64,000 nt of DNA from Desulfobacca sp. 4484_104. GTDB lineage: Bacteria > Desulfobacterota > Desulfobaccia > Desulfobaccales > Desulfobaccaceae. The stretch lies in contig MUKC01000001.1 in assembly GCA_002049795.1 (NCBI GenBank), positions 27,366 through 91,365 of the forward strand. The letters are read 5' to 3'. Of the stretch, positions 34,248 through 42,627 are shown in pieces. Within the stretch, counting starts at the first letter, position 1. The number at the start of each line of letters is the position of its first letter. The translations under genes and the position numbers were made by a program. Below the pieces are notes generated by a model. That model saw nothing but the letters and a program-made list of their open reading frames with translations, did no database searches and was not told where the DNA came from.

Positions 34248-35267
34248 TCAACGCCAGAAATTACCAACCATTTCGATGTTTCTCTTCCAAACCTGGTGTT
34301 GATTAAGGATGACGCGGGAGCCTTGGGGTTCGAATTGAAAAGGCAGCTCGCGCAGATGCGAAAGCCGTTCTCGAACCCGATTAATCTGGGAGGGCGAACA
34401 ATAAAGCAGGATAAAACCGCCGCCCCCCGCGCCGCTGACCTTACCGCCGATAGCTCCCGCCTCCCGGGCTTGGTGGTAAATTCGATCGATCTGGCGGTTG
34501 GAAATAGCCGCGCTGAGCGCCCGTTTGGCCAACCAGCCGTGGTGCAGCGCCCGGCCAAAATCATCCAGCTTTCCCTGCCGCAATAAATCCCGCATTTGCC
34601 AAACCTGATCCCGAATAGCCCTCAGAGCCGGCCGACTGGCGCCGATATCGGCGGTAATTTTGGTTAAAATCGGATCTGCCTGGCGGGTATTGCCCAGATA
34701 AAAAAGATACAAGTGTTTTTCCAGACAACGTTTTTGAGACCAGGACAAGTCAAGCCGTTCTGGTTCGACGCGGCCATCGGTCCGGAAGCGGAAGGTACAT
34801 AAATCGCCGTAGGCGGCAATATATTGGTCCTGGATCCCCATGGGCCTTTTCAAAATGTCAATTTCAATCTGACAGGCTTCCTGGGCCAATTGCGCCGGAG
34901 TTACTGATCGGCCTAAAAAATTATGACAGGCATTTAACAGCCCCACCGTCACACTGCTGGAGGACCCTAACCCGCAGCCTTCAGTGGGAACATCGGCCAA
35001 GGTGACCACTTCTACGCCATGATCCAGGCCGGTGAGGCGCAGCGCTTCCCGCATCAGGCCATGCTGAATATCGTCCAGCCGGTGGACCACTTCCCGTTGC
35101 GAGTAGTTCAGGACAATCAGATCATCAAAGCGTTTATTGACGATGACGTAGATAAATTTGTCAATGGCGGTGCACAGCACCGCGCCCTCTTCCTGGCTCC
35201 AGAAATCCTGAAAGTCTGTAAAGCCGCCCACGAAGCTGATACGTAAGGGCGTTTGGGTAATGATCAT
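34248..35267 (-). CDS. GHMP-family sugar kinase
   Basis: A 339-residue small-molecule kinase. Motif 1 RISFVGGFTDF, ATP loop GLGSSSS (about 99-105) and KVSGAGGGGFILL are all present. The group resembles D-glycero-D-manno-heptose-7-phosphate kinases (HddA type) and other sugar-1-kinases of surface polysaccharide synthesis. GFTDF rather than GGGTDL is slightly unusual. The substrate is not certain. No other sugar genes lie nearby, and the 3' neighbour on the same strand is the channel gene. Confidence 0.78.
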   Translation of the reverse strand: MIITQTPLRISFVGGFTDFQDFWSQEEGAVLCTAIDKFIYVIVNKRFDDLIVLNYSQREVVHRLDDIQHGLMREALRLTGLDHGVEVVTLADVPTEGCGLGSSSSVTVGLLNACHNFLGRSVTPAQLAQEACQIEIDILKRPMGIQDQYIAAYGDLCTFRFRTDGRVEPERLDLSWSQKRCLEKHLYLFYLGNTRQADPILTKITADIGASRPALRAIRDQVWQMRDLLRQGKLDDFGRALHHGWLAKRALSAAISNRQIDRIYHQAREAGAIGGKVSGAGGGGFILLYCSPSQINRVRERLSHLRELPFQFEPQGSRVILNQHQVWKRNIEMVGNFWR

Positions 35268-35817
35268 GGTCGTGCTCCGGAATCAGCCGTAACGGTAAAG
35301 ACCCAATTGGGAGAGAGATGCGAGGTTATTAAGTTGACGCGTCTCCAGCAACTGGTTGCCATCCTTAAGGTTAGCAAGACCCTGAACTTTTATCGGCCGT
35401 AGTGCGAACTTAACATTAATTTAAAAAACGGTCCGCGGTTAATTGCCGCGCTGACCATTAATGCCTTGGTTCTACCTCACACCGGCATGATATCCAGCTA
35501 ACTGCTTTACAGGAGCGCACCACGGGATTGAAAATCTGGCCCTCGTCATGCTTTGAATTAAAATATCAAGACAACCCCTATAATACAATAAAGAAAACTG
35601 AACTTCGGGGACCAACGGGAGATTATTCAGAATTTCTGCCCCAACCCCCACGTCCGTGCCTTAGAGAAGGTCTGCAAAAGTCAGGTGACACTACTATTCA
35701 ATTGAAAAATAATTTTTTATTTGATAATTAGAAAAATATTTCAGGTTATCGGTGCATCTTCCCGATCAATAAAGAGTAACGCGGCGCCATAAAACTTTCA
35801 TAGTTCAGAGATCGAGC
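35268..35817. other. Non-coding region between GHMP kinase and diadenylate cyclase
   Basis: About 550 bases without a gene I can support. A 67-codon frame (35528-35731) has no motif, no ribosome-binding site and AT-rich low-complexity ends. A small inverted repeat (CGCGG...CCGCG around 35430-35450) is visible. I see no riboswitch or RNA gene. Confidence 0.3.
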
Positions 35818-36408
35818 GTGTTTCCTGATACCCATCTATTCGACGAGATTTGCGCCAGAAAACAGGGTGTTAGACGCGAAGTATTGGAACATGTTATCAC
35901 CCTGGCCGTGGAATTGGCCCGCGAAGGCCGAGAAGGTAGAAAAATCGGCACTTTATTTATCGTCTATGATTCCGACGCGGTGCTGGCCCAATCCAGATGT
36001 CTGATATTGGATCCCTTATTGGGACATCCGGACGAGGTAAAACGGATTGACAATCCTAATATGCGTGAGACCATCAAGGAGTTGGCGCAATTAGACGGGG
36101 CGTTTGTGGTTTCTGGGGACGGCGTCGTGGTCTCGGCCTGCCGGTATCTCAATTCTTCAGCAGTTGGCATTGATTTGCCGCTAGGGTTAGGGTCTCGCCA
36201 CATGGCCGCCGCCTCCATCACTAAAGAAACTGAAGCCATTGCGGTGGTCGTATCCGAAAGTTCAGTAGTGCGGGTATTTGTCGGTGGCAAATTGGTCTCG
36301 GAAATCATTCCGGAATTATGGGTGCTGAGCCGCGCCAGCCTGCACCTGAGCTGGCCCTATGTGGAGCGGACCACCAATCATGTTACGGTGGTCAGCAAAG
36401 AAGATTGA
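35818..36408 (+). CDS. DisA_N-domain diadenylate cyclase (c-di-AMP synthase)
   Basis: 196 residues, mostly a single DAC domain. The motifs are near canonical: DGA (93-95, binds Mg2+/ATP), LGLGSRHMAAASIT (RHMAA at about 127-131, RHRAA in most). ALAxSxAVGIDLPLG precedes it. It should condense two ATP to c-di-AMP. No helix-hairpin-helix DNA-binding region (as in DisA) or membrane helices (as in CdaA) are present, so it is a free cytosolic form. The start is GTG at 35818. The Met in RHMAA is a conservative change but activity has not been shown. Confidence 0.78.
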   Translation: MFPDTHLFDEICARKQGVRREVLEHVITLAVELAREGREGRKIGTLFIVYDSDAVLAQSRCLILDPLLGHPDEVKRIDNPNMRETIKELAQLDGAFVVSGDGVVVSACRYLNSSAVGIDLPLGLGSRHMAAASITKETEAIAVVVSESSVVRVFVGGKLVSEIIPELWVLSRASLHLSWPYVERTTNHVTVVSKED

Positions 36409-36434
36409 CTAAATATTGAGATAAGGAGTAGAAT
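36405..36434 (+). promoter_or_regulatory. Promoter upstream of tolC
   Basis: TTGACT (36405-36410), 18 bases, TAGAAT (36429-36434). It starts at the stop codon of the cyclase gene and leaves a leader of about 150 bases before tolC. Confidence 0.5.
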
Positions 36435-36505
36435 AACTATAAGAATCCAATTAATAAGCCCACGCGGCAGATAAATTTGGTTCTTTAATATAAAAGGGGT
36501 GGACC

Positions 36506-36582
36506 GTGCTTGCTCAGTAGTTAGTAGTAATCCTGAGCCGGCTGGTTTACGGGAACAAGCACACTGGTATAAACATCCAGTG
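36506..36582 (+). promoter_or_regulatory. Structured 5' leader of tolC
   Basis: GTGCTTG (36506-36512) pairs with CAAGCAC (36556-36562), with CTCAG (36513-36517) and CTGAG (36533-36537) forming an inner stem. A second hairpin CACTGG (36562-36567) / CCAGTG (36577-36582) ends 8 bases before the ribosome-binding site GGAGGAG. The two stems share base 36562, so they could be alternative structures. It does not resemble a known riboswitch to me. Confidence 0.45.
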
Positions 36583-36596
36583 CTAGGGAGGAGAAA

Positions 36597-37988
36597 ATGC
36601 GTAATTGGGTCCGATTAGGGGGAGTGATGGTATGCTTGGCTATCCTGGCTGCACCAGCGGCGCTGCTAGCTGCCGAAGTTCCGGTGTTCGAATTGCCGGA
36701 ATTGGTAAAGATGGCACTAGAATTCAGCCCTCAGGTCAAAGCTAGCAAAAGTGAAGTGGATGTGGCCAAGCAGCAACATGAACAGGCTAAGAGTCATTAT
36801 TATCCACAGATTGAGGCGGTGGCCATCACCGGCGTGGCTCCCAATGCGCGGCGACCGGAAGTACGGGGCAGTTCAATCTATTTTCCTGACCCCAGTAACC
36901 GCATCCATGGGGTGAGCTGGTTTGGCCGGATAGATGCACATGTTTTCCAACCGCTTTACACTTTTGGTAAAATCGCCCACCGCAAAAAAGCCGCGTATCA
37001 CAACATCAAGGTCAAAGAGGCCCAGGTCGAAGAGAAAAAGGGGGATGTCATTTGGGATCTGTCGCGGGCCTATTATGGTCTGATCCTGGCTCAACAGGGT
37101 ATAGGGGAAGTCAAAGATGCCCGAGTCTATCTTTCCGATATCCGGGAACGGATTGATCGTTTGTTGCGCCTGGGTTCGCCCGCGGTCCAAGAAAGCGACC
37201 GCTACCGTCTAGACATGTATGAAGGGACGTTAGATAAGTTCGCGGCGGAAGCCGAAGAGGGTGCCAAGGTCGCCTACAAGGCGATCAAGTCCTTAACCGA
37301 CTACGATAAAGATTTTCAGGTCCCCCTGGAGCTACCTCAACCTTCAGCGCCGCCCGCCGCCCTAGAGCATTACGTTGAAAAAGCCTTGGACCTGAGACCT
37401 GAGTTTGCCCAACTGAAAGAAGGCCTTGAGGCCCGCAAATTGCTGGTCGAAGCTGCCAAAGCCGATCGCTGGCCGTCCTTTTTCTTAGGTCTCAAAGGGG
37501 CCTATGCCGGGGCACCGGGGCGGCAAACCTGGCACAACCCTTATTCGGAGGATTATTTCAATACCAGCTATGCCTTTCCTTATCTGGGCATGCACATGCA
37601 TCTGGATTTTGGGATTACCAAGGCCAAAATCGGCCAGGCCAAAGCCGAATTGCAGCAACTACAGAATATGCAAGGTACAGCTTTGATGGGTATCCCGGTG
37701 GAAGTGGCTCAGGCTTATGGCAAGGTCAAAGAAAGTTACAAGAAAACCTTGGGGCTAGACAAAGCTTACGTTAACGCCCGCCGCTGGTTGGTCACCGAGC
37801 TTAGCAACTTTGACATGGGAATCGGTAAAATGGATAATATTTTCCAGGCCTTTGAACGGTACGGGCAATTCCGCGGCGATTATCTCATCGCGCTTTATGA
37901 TTATCACCTGGCCAAGGTGCAGTTGGACAAAGCCACCGGAATGTACCGGGTCCGACTGCCTGGAGAAAAGGCAGTCCAGAGCCAGTAA
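36597..37988 (+). CDS. TolC-family outer-membrane efflux protein
   Basis: A 463-residue protein: signal peptide at about 1-26 (VMVCLAILAAPAALLAAEVPV) then two repeats of coiled-coil helices typical of OEP, e.g. ELVKMALEFSPQVKASKSEVDVAKQQHEQAKSHYYPQIEAV and a C-terminal SNFDMGIGKMDNIFQAFERY. It forms the exit duct of tripartite pumps. The start ATG 36597 follows GGAGGAGAAA. A terminator follows the stop. The HpnN-like RND gene comes next but no membrane-fusion gene is present, so the pump is not a standard one. Confidence 0.85.
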   Translation: MRNWVRLGGVMVCLAILAAPAALLAAEVPVFELPELVKMALEFSPQVKASKSEVDVAKQQHEQAKSHYYPQIEAVAITGVAPNARRPEVRGSSIYFPDPSNRIHGVSWFGRIDAHVFQPLYTFGKIAHRKKAAYHNIKVKEAQVEEKKGDVIWDLSRAYYGLILAQQGIGEVKDARVYLSDIRERIDRLLRLGSPAVQESDRYRLDMYEGTLDKFAAEAEEGAKVAYKAIKSLTDYDKDFQVPLELPQPSAPPAALEHYVEKALDLRPEFAQLKEGLEARKLLVEAAKADRWPSFFLGLKGAYAGAPGRQTWHNPYSEDYFNTSYAFPYLGMHMHLDFGITKAKIGQAKAELQQLQNMQGTALMGIPVEVAQAYGKVKESYKKTLGLDKAYVNARRWLVTELSNFDMGIGKMDNIFQAFERYGQFRGDYLIALYDYHLAKVQLDKATGMYRVRLPGEKAVQSQ

Positions 37989-38027
37989 AAGTTCTTTAGC
38001 GGCTCTCCCATAACCAAAACCAAGTTC

Positions 38028-38061
38028 CTACCAGGGCCGGGTTGGTCCTGGTAGTTTGTTT
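38028..38061 (+). terminator. Intrinsic terminator after tolC
   Basis: An 11-base stem (38028-38038 with 38044-38054, one G-U pair) carrying CTACCAGG and CCTGGTAG, a 5-base loop and then TTTGTTT (38055-38061). A textbook rho-independent terminator 40 bases after the tolC stop. So the next gene needs its own promoter. Confidence 0.8.
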
Positions 38062-38232
38062 CAGCTGCAGGACTGCTGCAGGACGTGATTGGAGATTGAA
38101 ATAAAATAACTCAATGATTAAAATAATTACCATAATGAACTAATGGTTGTTTTACAATTAGACAAGTTTTAGTCAAGATCTATCGCTGTTGACCTCAGTC
38201 AACACCGTTTAGTTTAAATAAAGGTCGCACCG

Positions 38233-40995
38233 TTGTCCTCAGAAAAAAGATCTGATCGCCTGATCCAGATGTGGATTCGCTTACTGAATCGACTGGCCTG
38301 GCCGATTGTCATCATTGCGGTGCTGTTGGCCGGGCTATCGATTTACTACACGGTCCAGAATCTGACCTTCCAGACCACTCGAAGCGGACTGATCGGTGGT
38401 AATCAACATCTGATCAACCTCAAAGAACAACTGGAACAGGAGTTCGGGGAAAGAGATGGACTGGTCGCGGTGATTAGCAACCATGACCCGAAACAGTCCA
38501 TTGCCTTTGCCCAGGCCCTGGACCAGGAACTGCGTCAATATCCCGAAGAATTTTCCGAGCGGTTTTATCACTTGAATCCGGAGCACTTTAAGTCTTGGGC
38601 GCTGCTTTACATGAAACCCGAGCAGATCGGCGAGCTCAAAGATAAGCTTCTGGAGTCTCGCCGGGTGCTGACTGCTCTGGCCGCCGAGCCTTCGCTGACC
38701 CAATTCTTTACCGCCATCAACGAAGAAATCACCCGCGATATGCTCGGGCAATTATTTACTGAATTTCTACAGGAAGAAAAAGCCAAACTCCCAGATTTAA
38801 GTCTCTTTAATGCTACTTTGCGAGAATTTTATCATTCTCTGGAAGATGGCTCTCCTTATCAATCTCCCTTGCGCGCCGTCTTTCCGAAGGAATTTGGAGA
38901 TTGGCAAGAAGAGGGCTATTTTTTTACTAAGGGTGATAAATATCTACTTTTCCTGATCACCACCAATGCCCGGGACTATACCGAATCAACCAAAATCCTG
39001 AACCACTTGCGCCAGATTGTCGAGCAGGTTAAGACTCGCTTCCCGGACATCCAGGTCGGGGTTACCGGCCCTGAGGCCCTGGAAAGCGATGAGATGACTG
39101 ATTCCCTGCAGGACATCACTTTGGCCACCTGGTTATCGCTCCTGGGTCAATTTTCCTTGCTTATTCTCTTCTTCCGCAGCCTGAAACGGCCGCTGATGGA
39201 AGTCGTGGTCCTGCTGGTCGGACTATCCTGGACCTTTGGTCTGACTACCCTGGTGATAGGCCATCTCAATATCCTGTCCATGGTTTTTGCCCCCCTGATG
39301 ATGGGTATCACTATTGATTACGGCATCCATTGGTTCTGCCATCTCGAAGAAGAGGAAAATGGGAGTCGGCGTTGCACCTTGCGAGCTTTGTGGGGAACCC
39401 AAAAATATGGCACGCCCGGGATCATTTACGCCGCGCTGGCCACCACCGTTTCCTTCATTCCCCTAATTTTTACGGGTTTCCAAGGACTGGCGGAGCTCGG
39501 CCTCATCCTTTTTATGGGCATCCCCGCCATGCTAACGGTCACTTTATTGGTCCAGCCGGCTTTGGTCTTTCTGATCGAAAAGTGTAGGCCAGAGGAGAGA
39601 GGGGAAGTCATCGAAGCTCATCCCCATCCCTTCATGTCGCTCAAATGGCAGCGCCCCGGCTTGATTCTGGGCTTGGGATTGGCGTTTGCCGCCCTGGGAG
39701 GTGTCAGCCTGTGGTTTGTCCCGTTCGACCTGAATCCTCTGAACCTCCAAAATCAAGCAACCGAGTCGGTAGTTTGGGAACATAAAATATTAGAGGACTC
39801 GCAATATTCCAGTGTTTATGGGGTCATGACCGTTTGCTGTCCGGAAGAAATTCAGGCTCGGACCCAGGCCTTAAAACAGTTGCCCACGGTATCGCATGTC
39901 GAATCCATCCTCTCTTTTCTGCCCCGCGACCCGGAATATAAGCAACATCTGCTGCAGGAGTTGAGACCGGTACTCGATGAGGTCGAGTTTCCGGCTAGTC
40001 TACCACGGTCCTCTTCCCCCGCCGAACTGGCATCAGTACTGGGCCGGATTCACTTTAAACTGTCGCAGGCTCAGAACAGCAATTGGCAGCCGGAAAACCA
40101 AGACACCGAAGACCAGTTGGATGAAGCCAATTTGCTGCTTTCCCAGCTTTTGACCTTATTGCGTCACAATCCCGATAAGCCGATCGCGACACGATTGGCA
40201 AAATTTGAACAGCATTTCTTTGCTGATCTCAAGGATAAATGGCAGTTGCTAAATAGCAGTCTGAATACCCCGCCGCCTCAGATCAGCGATCTGCCGCAAG
40301 AGGTCCGGGAACGATTCATTGGCTCCCAGGGCAGCTATCTGATCCGCGTGTTTCCGGCCCAGGATGTCTGGGATCGGGAACCGCTCGCCAAATTTGTCCA
40401 CGACTTGCGCACCGTGGATCCAAATGTGGTAGGTGACCCGGTATTACTCTATGTCTTTACTTCCGCCTTCCGCAATGCCTGCCTGGCCGCCGCCGGCCTG
40501 GCGTTATTAGCGGTAACCGGCGTATTGTTGCTCTTTTTCCGCAACATAAAATTAGCCCTGTTGGCCATCGTCCCCTTACTGGTAGGCACCGGCTGGAGCT
40601 TGAACCTGATGTGGCTCTTGGATATCTCTTTTAACCAGGCCAATGTTCTCTTCCTGCCCCTGATCTTAGGGGAAGGCATGGAATACGGCATTGTCATCCT
40701 GTCGCGTTGGAAGATAGACCCGATGGCCCGCGGCATCACCCTGCCGGCCAGCACCGCCAAGGGCGTTACTCTGTCAGCCCTGACCACCGCAGTGGGGTTT
40801 GGCAGTCTGATGGTTTCCAGCCATCAAGGGGTCTTTAGTTTGGGACTGCTGGCCACGGTGGGCAGCACCAGTGTTTTGCTGGCCGCCTTAAGCGTGCTAC
40901 CAGCCTTTTTACGGCTGCTGTCCAGAAAAGAGGCCCACACCCGCGCCGTGCTTGAACCATTAACCCAAGGCCAAGATATCAGGCCTTTTCAATAA
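38233..40995 (+). CDS. RND/MMPL-superfamily transporter (HpnN-like)
   Basis: A 920-residue protein with twelve predicted membrane helices in two halves, each with one helix followed by a long periplasmic loop and five more helices. Hydrophobic blocks include LAWPIVIIAVLLAGLSIYY, FSLLILFFRSLKRPLMEVVVLL and ACLAAAGLALLAVTGVLLLFF, and GITIDYGIHWFCHL is typical of the HpnN/MMPL group. HpnN carries hopanoids to the outer membrane; no hopanoid genes are visible here. The start is TTG at 38233, and the MlaC-like gene directly follows as HpnM-type proteins often do. Its C-terminus ends LTQGQDIRPFQ. The first residues before the first helix are uncertain. Confidence 0.85.
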   Translation: MSSEKRSDRLIQMWIRLLNRLAWPIVIIAVLLAGLSIYYTVQNLTFQTTRSGLIGGNQHLINLKEQLEQEFGERDGLVAVISNHDPKQSIAFAQALDQELRQYPEEFSERFYHLNPEHFKSWALLYMKPEQIGELKDKLLESRRVLTALAAEPSLTQFFTAINEEITRDMLGQLFTEFLQEEKAKLPDLSLFNATLREFYHSLEDGSPYQSPLRAVFPKEFGDWQEEGYFFTKGDKYLLFLITTNARDYTESTKILNHLRQIVEQVKTRFPDIQVGVTGPEALESDEMTDSLQDITLATWLSLLGQFSLLILFFRSLKRPLMEVVVLLVGLSWTFGLTTLVIGHLNILSMVFAPLMMGITIDYGIHWFCHLEEEENGSRRCTLRALWGTQKYGTPGIIYAALATTVSFIPLIFTGFQGLAELGLILFMGIPAMLTVTLLVQPALVFLIEKCRPEERGEVIEAHPHPFMSLKWQRPGLILGLGLAFAALGGVSLWFVPFDLNPLNLQNQATESVVWEHKILEDSQYSSVYGVMTVCCPEEIQARTQALKQLPTVSHVESILSFLPRDPEYKQHLLQELRPVLDEVEFPASLPRSSSPAELASVLGRIHFKLSQAQNSNWQPENQDTEDQLDEANLLLSQLLTLLRHNPDKPIATRLAKFEQHFFADLKDKWQLLNSSLNTPPPQISDLPQEVRERFIGSQGSYLIRVFPAQDVWDREPLAKFVHDLRTVDPNVVGDPVLLYVFTSAFRNACLAAAGLALLAVTGVLLLFFRNIKLALLAIVPLLVGTGWSLNLMWLLDISFNQANVLFLPLILGEGMEYGIVILSRWKIDPMARGITLPASTAKGVTLSALTTAVGFGSLMVSSHQGVFSLGLLATVGSTSVLLAALSVLPAFLRLLSRKEAHTRAVLEPLTQGQDIRPFQ

Positions 40996-41048
40996 AAAAA
41001 CCCCTAGACGCAATAGCGGGCCCACCGACCACTTATGTCAAAGGGATC

Positions 41049-41549
41049 TTGGATAAAGTACTGGCCATTCAAAACGATCCGGCCCTGAGCGGTGAAGCCC
41101 ACCATGAGGCGCGTGCCCGCGCCATCCGCCAGATCATCAAAGCAAATTTCGATTTCGCCATGATGGCCCGCACTTCTTTAGGTCCGACCTACAACCGTCT
41201 CTCAGCCGGCCAGCAGCGCGAGTTTCAAGAAACCTTTGCCCGTTTATTTCAAGATTCCTATACTCGTCTGGTGCTAAACTTCCTTAAACGAGAAACTGTC
41301 CAATATCACCAGGAATCACAGCAAGGTAACCGGGCCCAGGTAAAAACCACCATAGTCCGTATTAATGAAAAAATTCCGGTAGAGTACCTGATGCACGGGC
41401 GCTCTTCAGGCTGGGTGCTCTATGATGTCAAGGTTGACGGCATCAGCATTCTGCAAACCTATGAAGATCAGTTTGGTCGGGTCATTCAAAAGAAGTCCTT
41501 TGCTGATTTGCTTAACAAGATGAAATTACAGGCTAAAGCTCTTGACTGA
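41049..41549 (+). CDS. MlaC/Ttg2D-like lipid-binding protein without a signal peptide
   Basis: 166 residues. The sequence from VLAIQNDPALSGEAHHEARARAIRQIIKANFDFAMMARTSLGPTYNRLS to GWVLYDVKVDGISILQTYEDQFGRVI is the MlaC fold (phospholipid carrier of the Mla or HpnM systems). MlaC proteins are periplasmic and start with a signal peptide. None is present. The frame is open further upstream (PPTTYVKGI) into the end of the RND gene with no ATG or GTG. The only usual start is TTG 41049, which already lies inside the mature region. Probably a broken gene, or a product of frameshifting from the RND gene. Confidence 0.7.
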   Translation: MDKVLAIQNDPALSGEAHHEARARAIRQIIKANFDFAMMARTSLGPTYNRLSAGQQREFQETFARLFQDSYTRLVLNFLKRETVQYHQESQQGNRAQVKTTIVRINEKIPVEYLMHGRSSGWVLYDVKVDGISILQTYEDQFGRVIQKKSFADLLNKMKLQAKALD

Positions 41550-41604
41550 GTACGAATCCGGAAAACTAACTCAAGCCGGGCTGTGCTACAGATTGAAATT
41601 TAGG

Positions 41605-41660
41605 CCCCTCCCCCTACCCCCCTCACATCAGGGCGGGAGGAGTTTCCGGATGGAAACTAG
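41605..41660. repeat. Dispersed C-rich/TTTCCGG repeat
   Basis: CCTCCCCCTACCCCCCTCACA followed by GGGCGGGAGGAG and then TTTCCGGATGGAA (41644-41656) and ACTAG. It matches the right part of the element at 1756-1883 and the copy near 61815. Between the MlaC-like gene and the DUF3124 gene. Confidence 0.5.
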
Positions 41661-41737
41661 CCACGCCTTAAAGCCACATTCAGATTATAGACTGGTTAGC
41701 GGCGTTCACCTTTGCCCAATGATGATGAGGTGCAAAC

Positions 41738-42235
41738 ATGCTCCTAAAGTTTAGATTGAGGTCAGTGGTAAGCATATTTGGGATCCTGTTGGTAACGGCT
41801 TGGGCAAGCTCAGCCGGATGGACACGTTCAAACGCCGAATTAGGAAGACAACAAACTGTTTACGTGCCCATCTATTCTAATGTCTATTTTGGAGATCGGC
41901 TGCAACCTTTTAATTTAACAGCTACTTTGACCATTCGCAACACTGACCCGGCTCAGGTCATCACCGTGCTTTCGGTGAAGTACTATAATTCTCAGGGGAA
42001 GATGGTGCGCAATTATACGGACCAGCCGATTGAGCTTGATCCTTGGAACTCAAATCAATTTTTTGTCAAAGAAACAGATATCACCGGAGGACCGGGGGCG
42101 TTCTTTATAGTTAAATGGAAGGCCAAAACCCAAGTTAATATGCCAATAATTGAGGCGGTGATGATTGGCGCGGCCGCGAACCAGGGAGTGTCGTTTATCT
42201 GCCCCGGCCAGATCATTAAAAACAGCCGGGAATAA
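41738..42235 (+). CDS. DUF3124 exported protein
   Basis: 165 residues. A signal peptide (about 1-27, SIFGILLVTAWASSAGWT) precedes QTVYVPIYSNVYFGDRLQPFNLTATLTIRNTDPAQVITVLSVKYYNSQGKMVRNY, and GPGAFFIVKWKA...PIIEAVMIGAAANQGVSFIC, which together match DUF3124. Function unknown; it looks like a small periplasmic beta sandwich. ATG 41738 follows GAGGTGC. It stands alone between a repeat and a degraded region. Confidence 0.75.
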   Translation: MLLKFRLRSVVSIFGILLVTAWASSAGWTRSNAELGRQQTVYVPIYSNVYFGDRLQPFNLTATLTIRNTDPAQVITVLSVKYYNSQGKMVRNYTDQPIELDPWNSNQFFVKETDITGGPGAFFIVKWKAKTQVNMPIIEAVMIGAAANQGVSFICPGQIIKNSRE

Positions 42236-42413
42236 ATAGCATTTCGATTGAGCAATTTTAATTGTAACCCTCTGGTAGCCGCAAGCTTTAGTCTGCACTC
42301 GAAGAAACCGGTTAGCATTAAGCAACTTAGCGCCACTTAAAGATTACGGCCACGAAACACATAATCTAAATCCTAGACAAAAAAAGGCGGGCCAGTAATA
42401 CTCCCACCTGCCA

Positions 42414-42619
42414 TGCCAACCGCCTCCAGGCCAAAACCAGATTATGCCTTCCAGATTGATGGTCAGCAGCAGGGAAAAATCATCCTGTCGATTTGCGGAA
42501 AAAACCCCTGAGGGCTGGCGCAAGCCATGAGTCGGGCCTTGCAACGCTTATCCCTCCAGATCATCGACGACCTGTACCAGGCTGTCCACCGACGCTTTAG
42601 CGCGGCACCAGCGTCGTGA
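42414..42619 (+). pseudogene. Possible degraded C-terminus of a transport auxiliary lipoprotein
   Basis: In one plus-strand frame the sequence gives DYAFQIDGQQQGKIILSICGKNP, an in-frame TGA, then GLAQAMSRALQRLSLQIIDDLYQAVHRR and a final TGA (42617-42619). A late xAxSRALQ.LS..I.DDL helix is common at the C-terminus of PqiC/ABC-auxiliary lipoproteins (LptE-like group). No start or signal peptide remains. The rest of 42236-42413 shows nothing. Low confidence. Confidence 0.3.
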
Positions 42620-42627
42620 GATAAGGA

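Noticed and set aside
34190..34564. Open frame on the minus strand inside the GHMP kinase region
   Set aside because: It is a shadow of the kinase gene in another frame without its own start signals.
35528..35731. Short open frame of 67 codons in the gap before the diadenylate cyclase
   Set aside because: No ribosome-binding site, no homology pattern, AT-rich ends and proline/arginine clusters typical of random frames.
35268..35817. Riboswitch search (c-di-AMP, c-di-GMP or SAM types) upstream of the cyclase and the GHMP kinase
   Set aside because: Some conserved-looking stretches such as CGGTAAAGACCC occur, but the core elements of those riboswitch families are not present.
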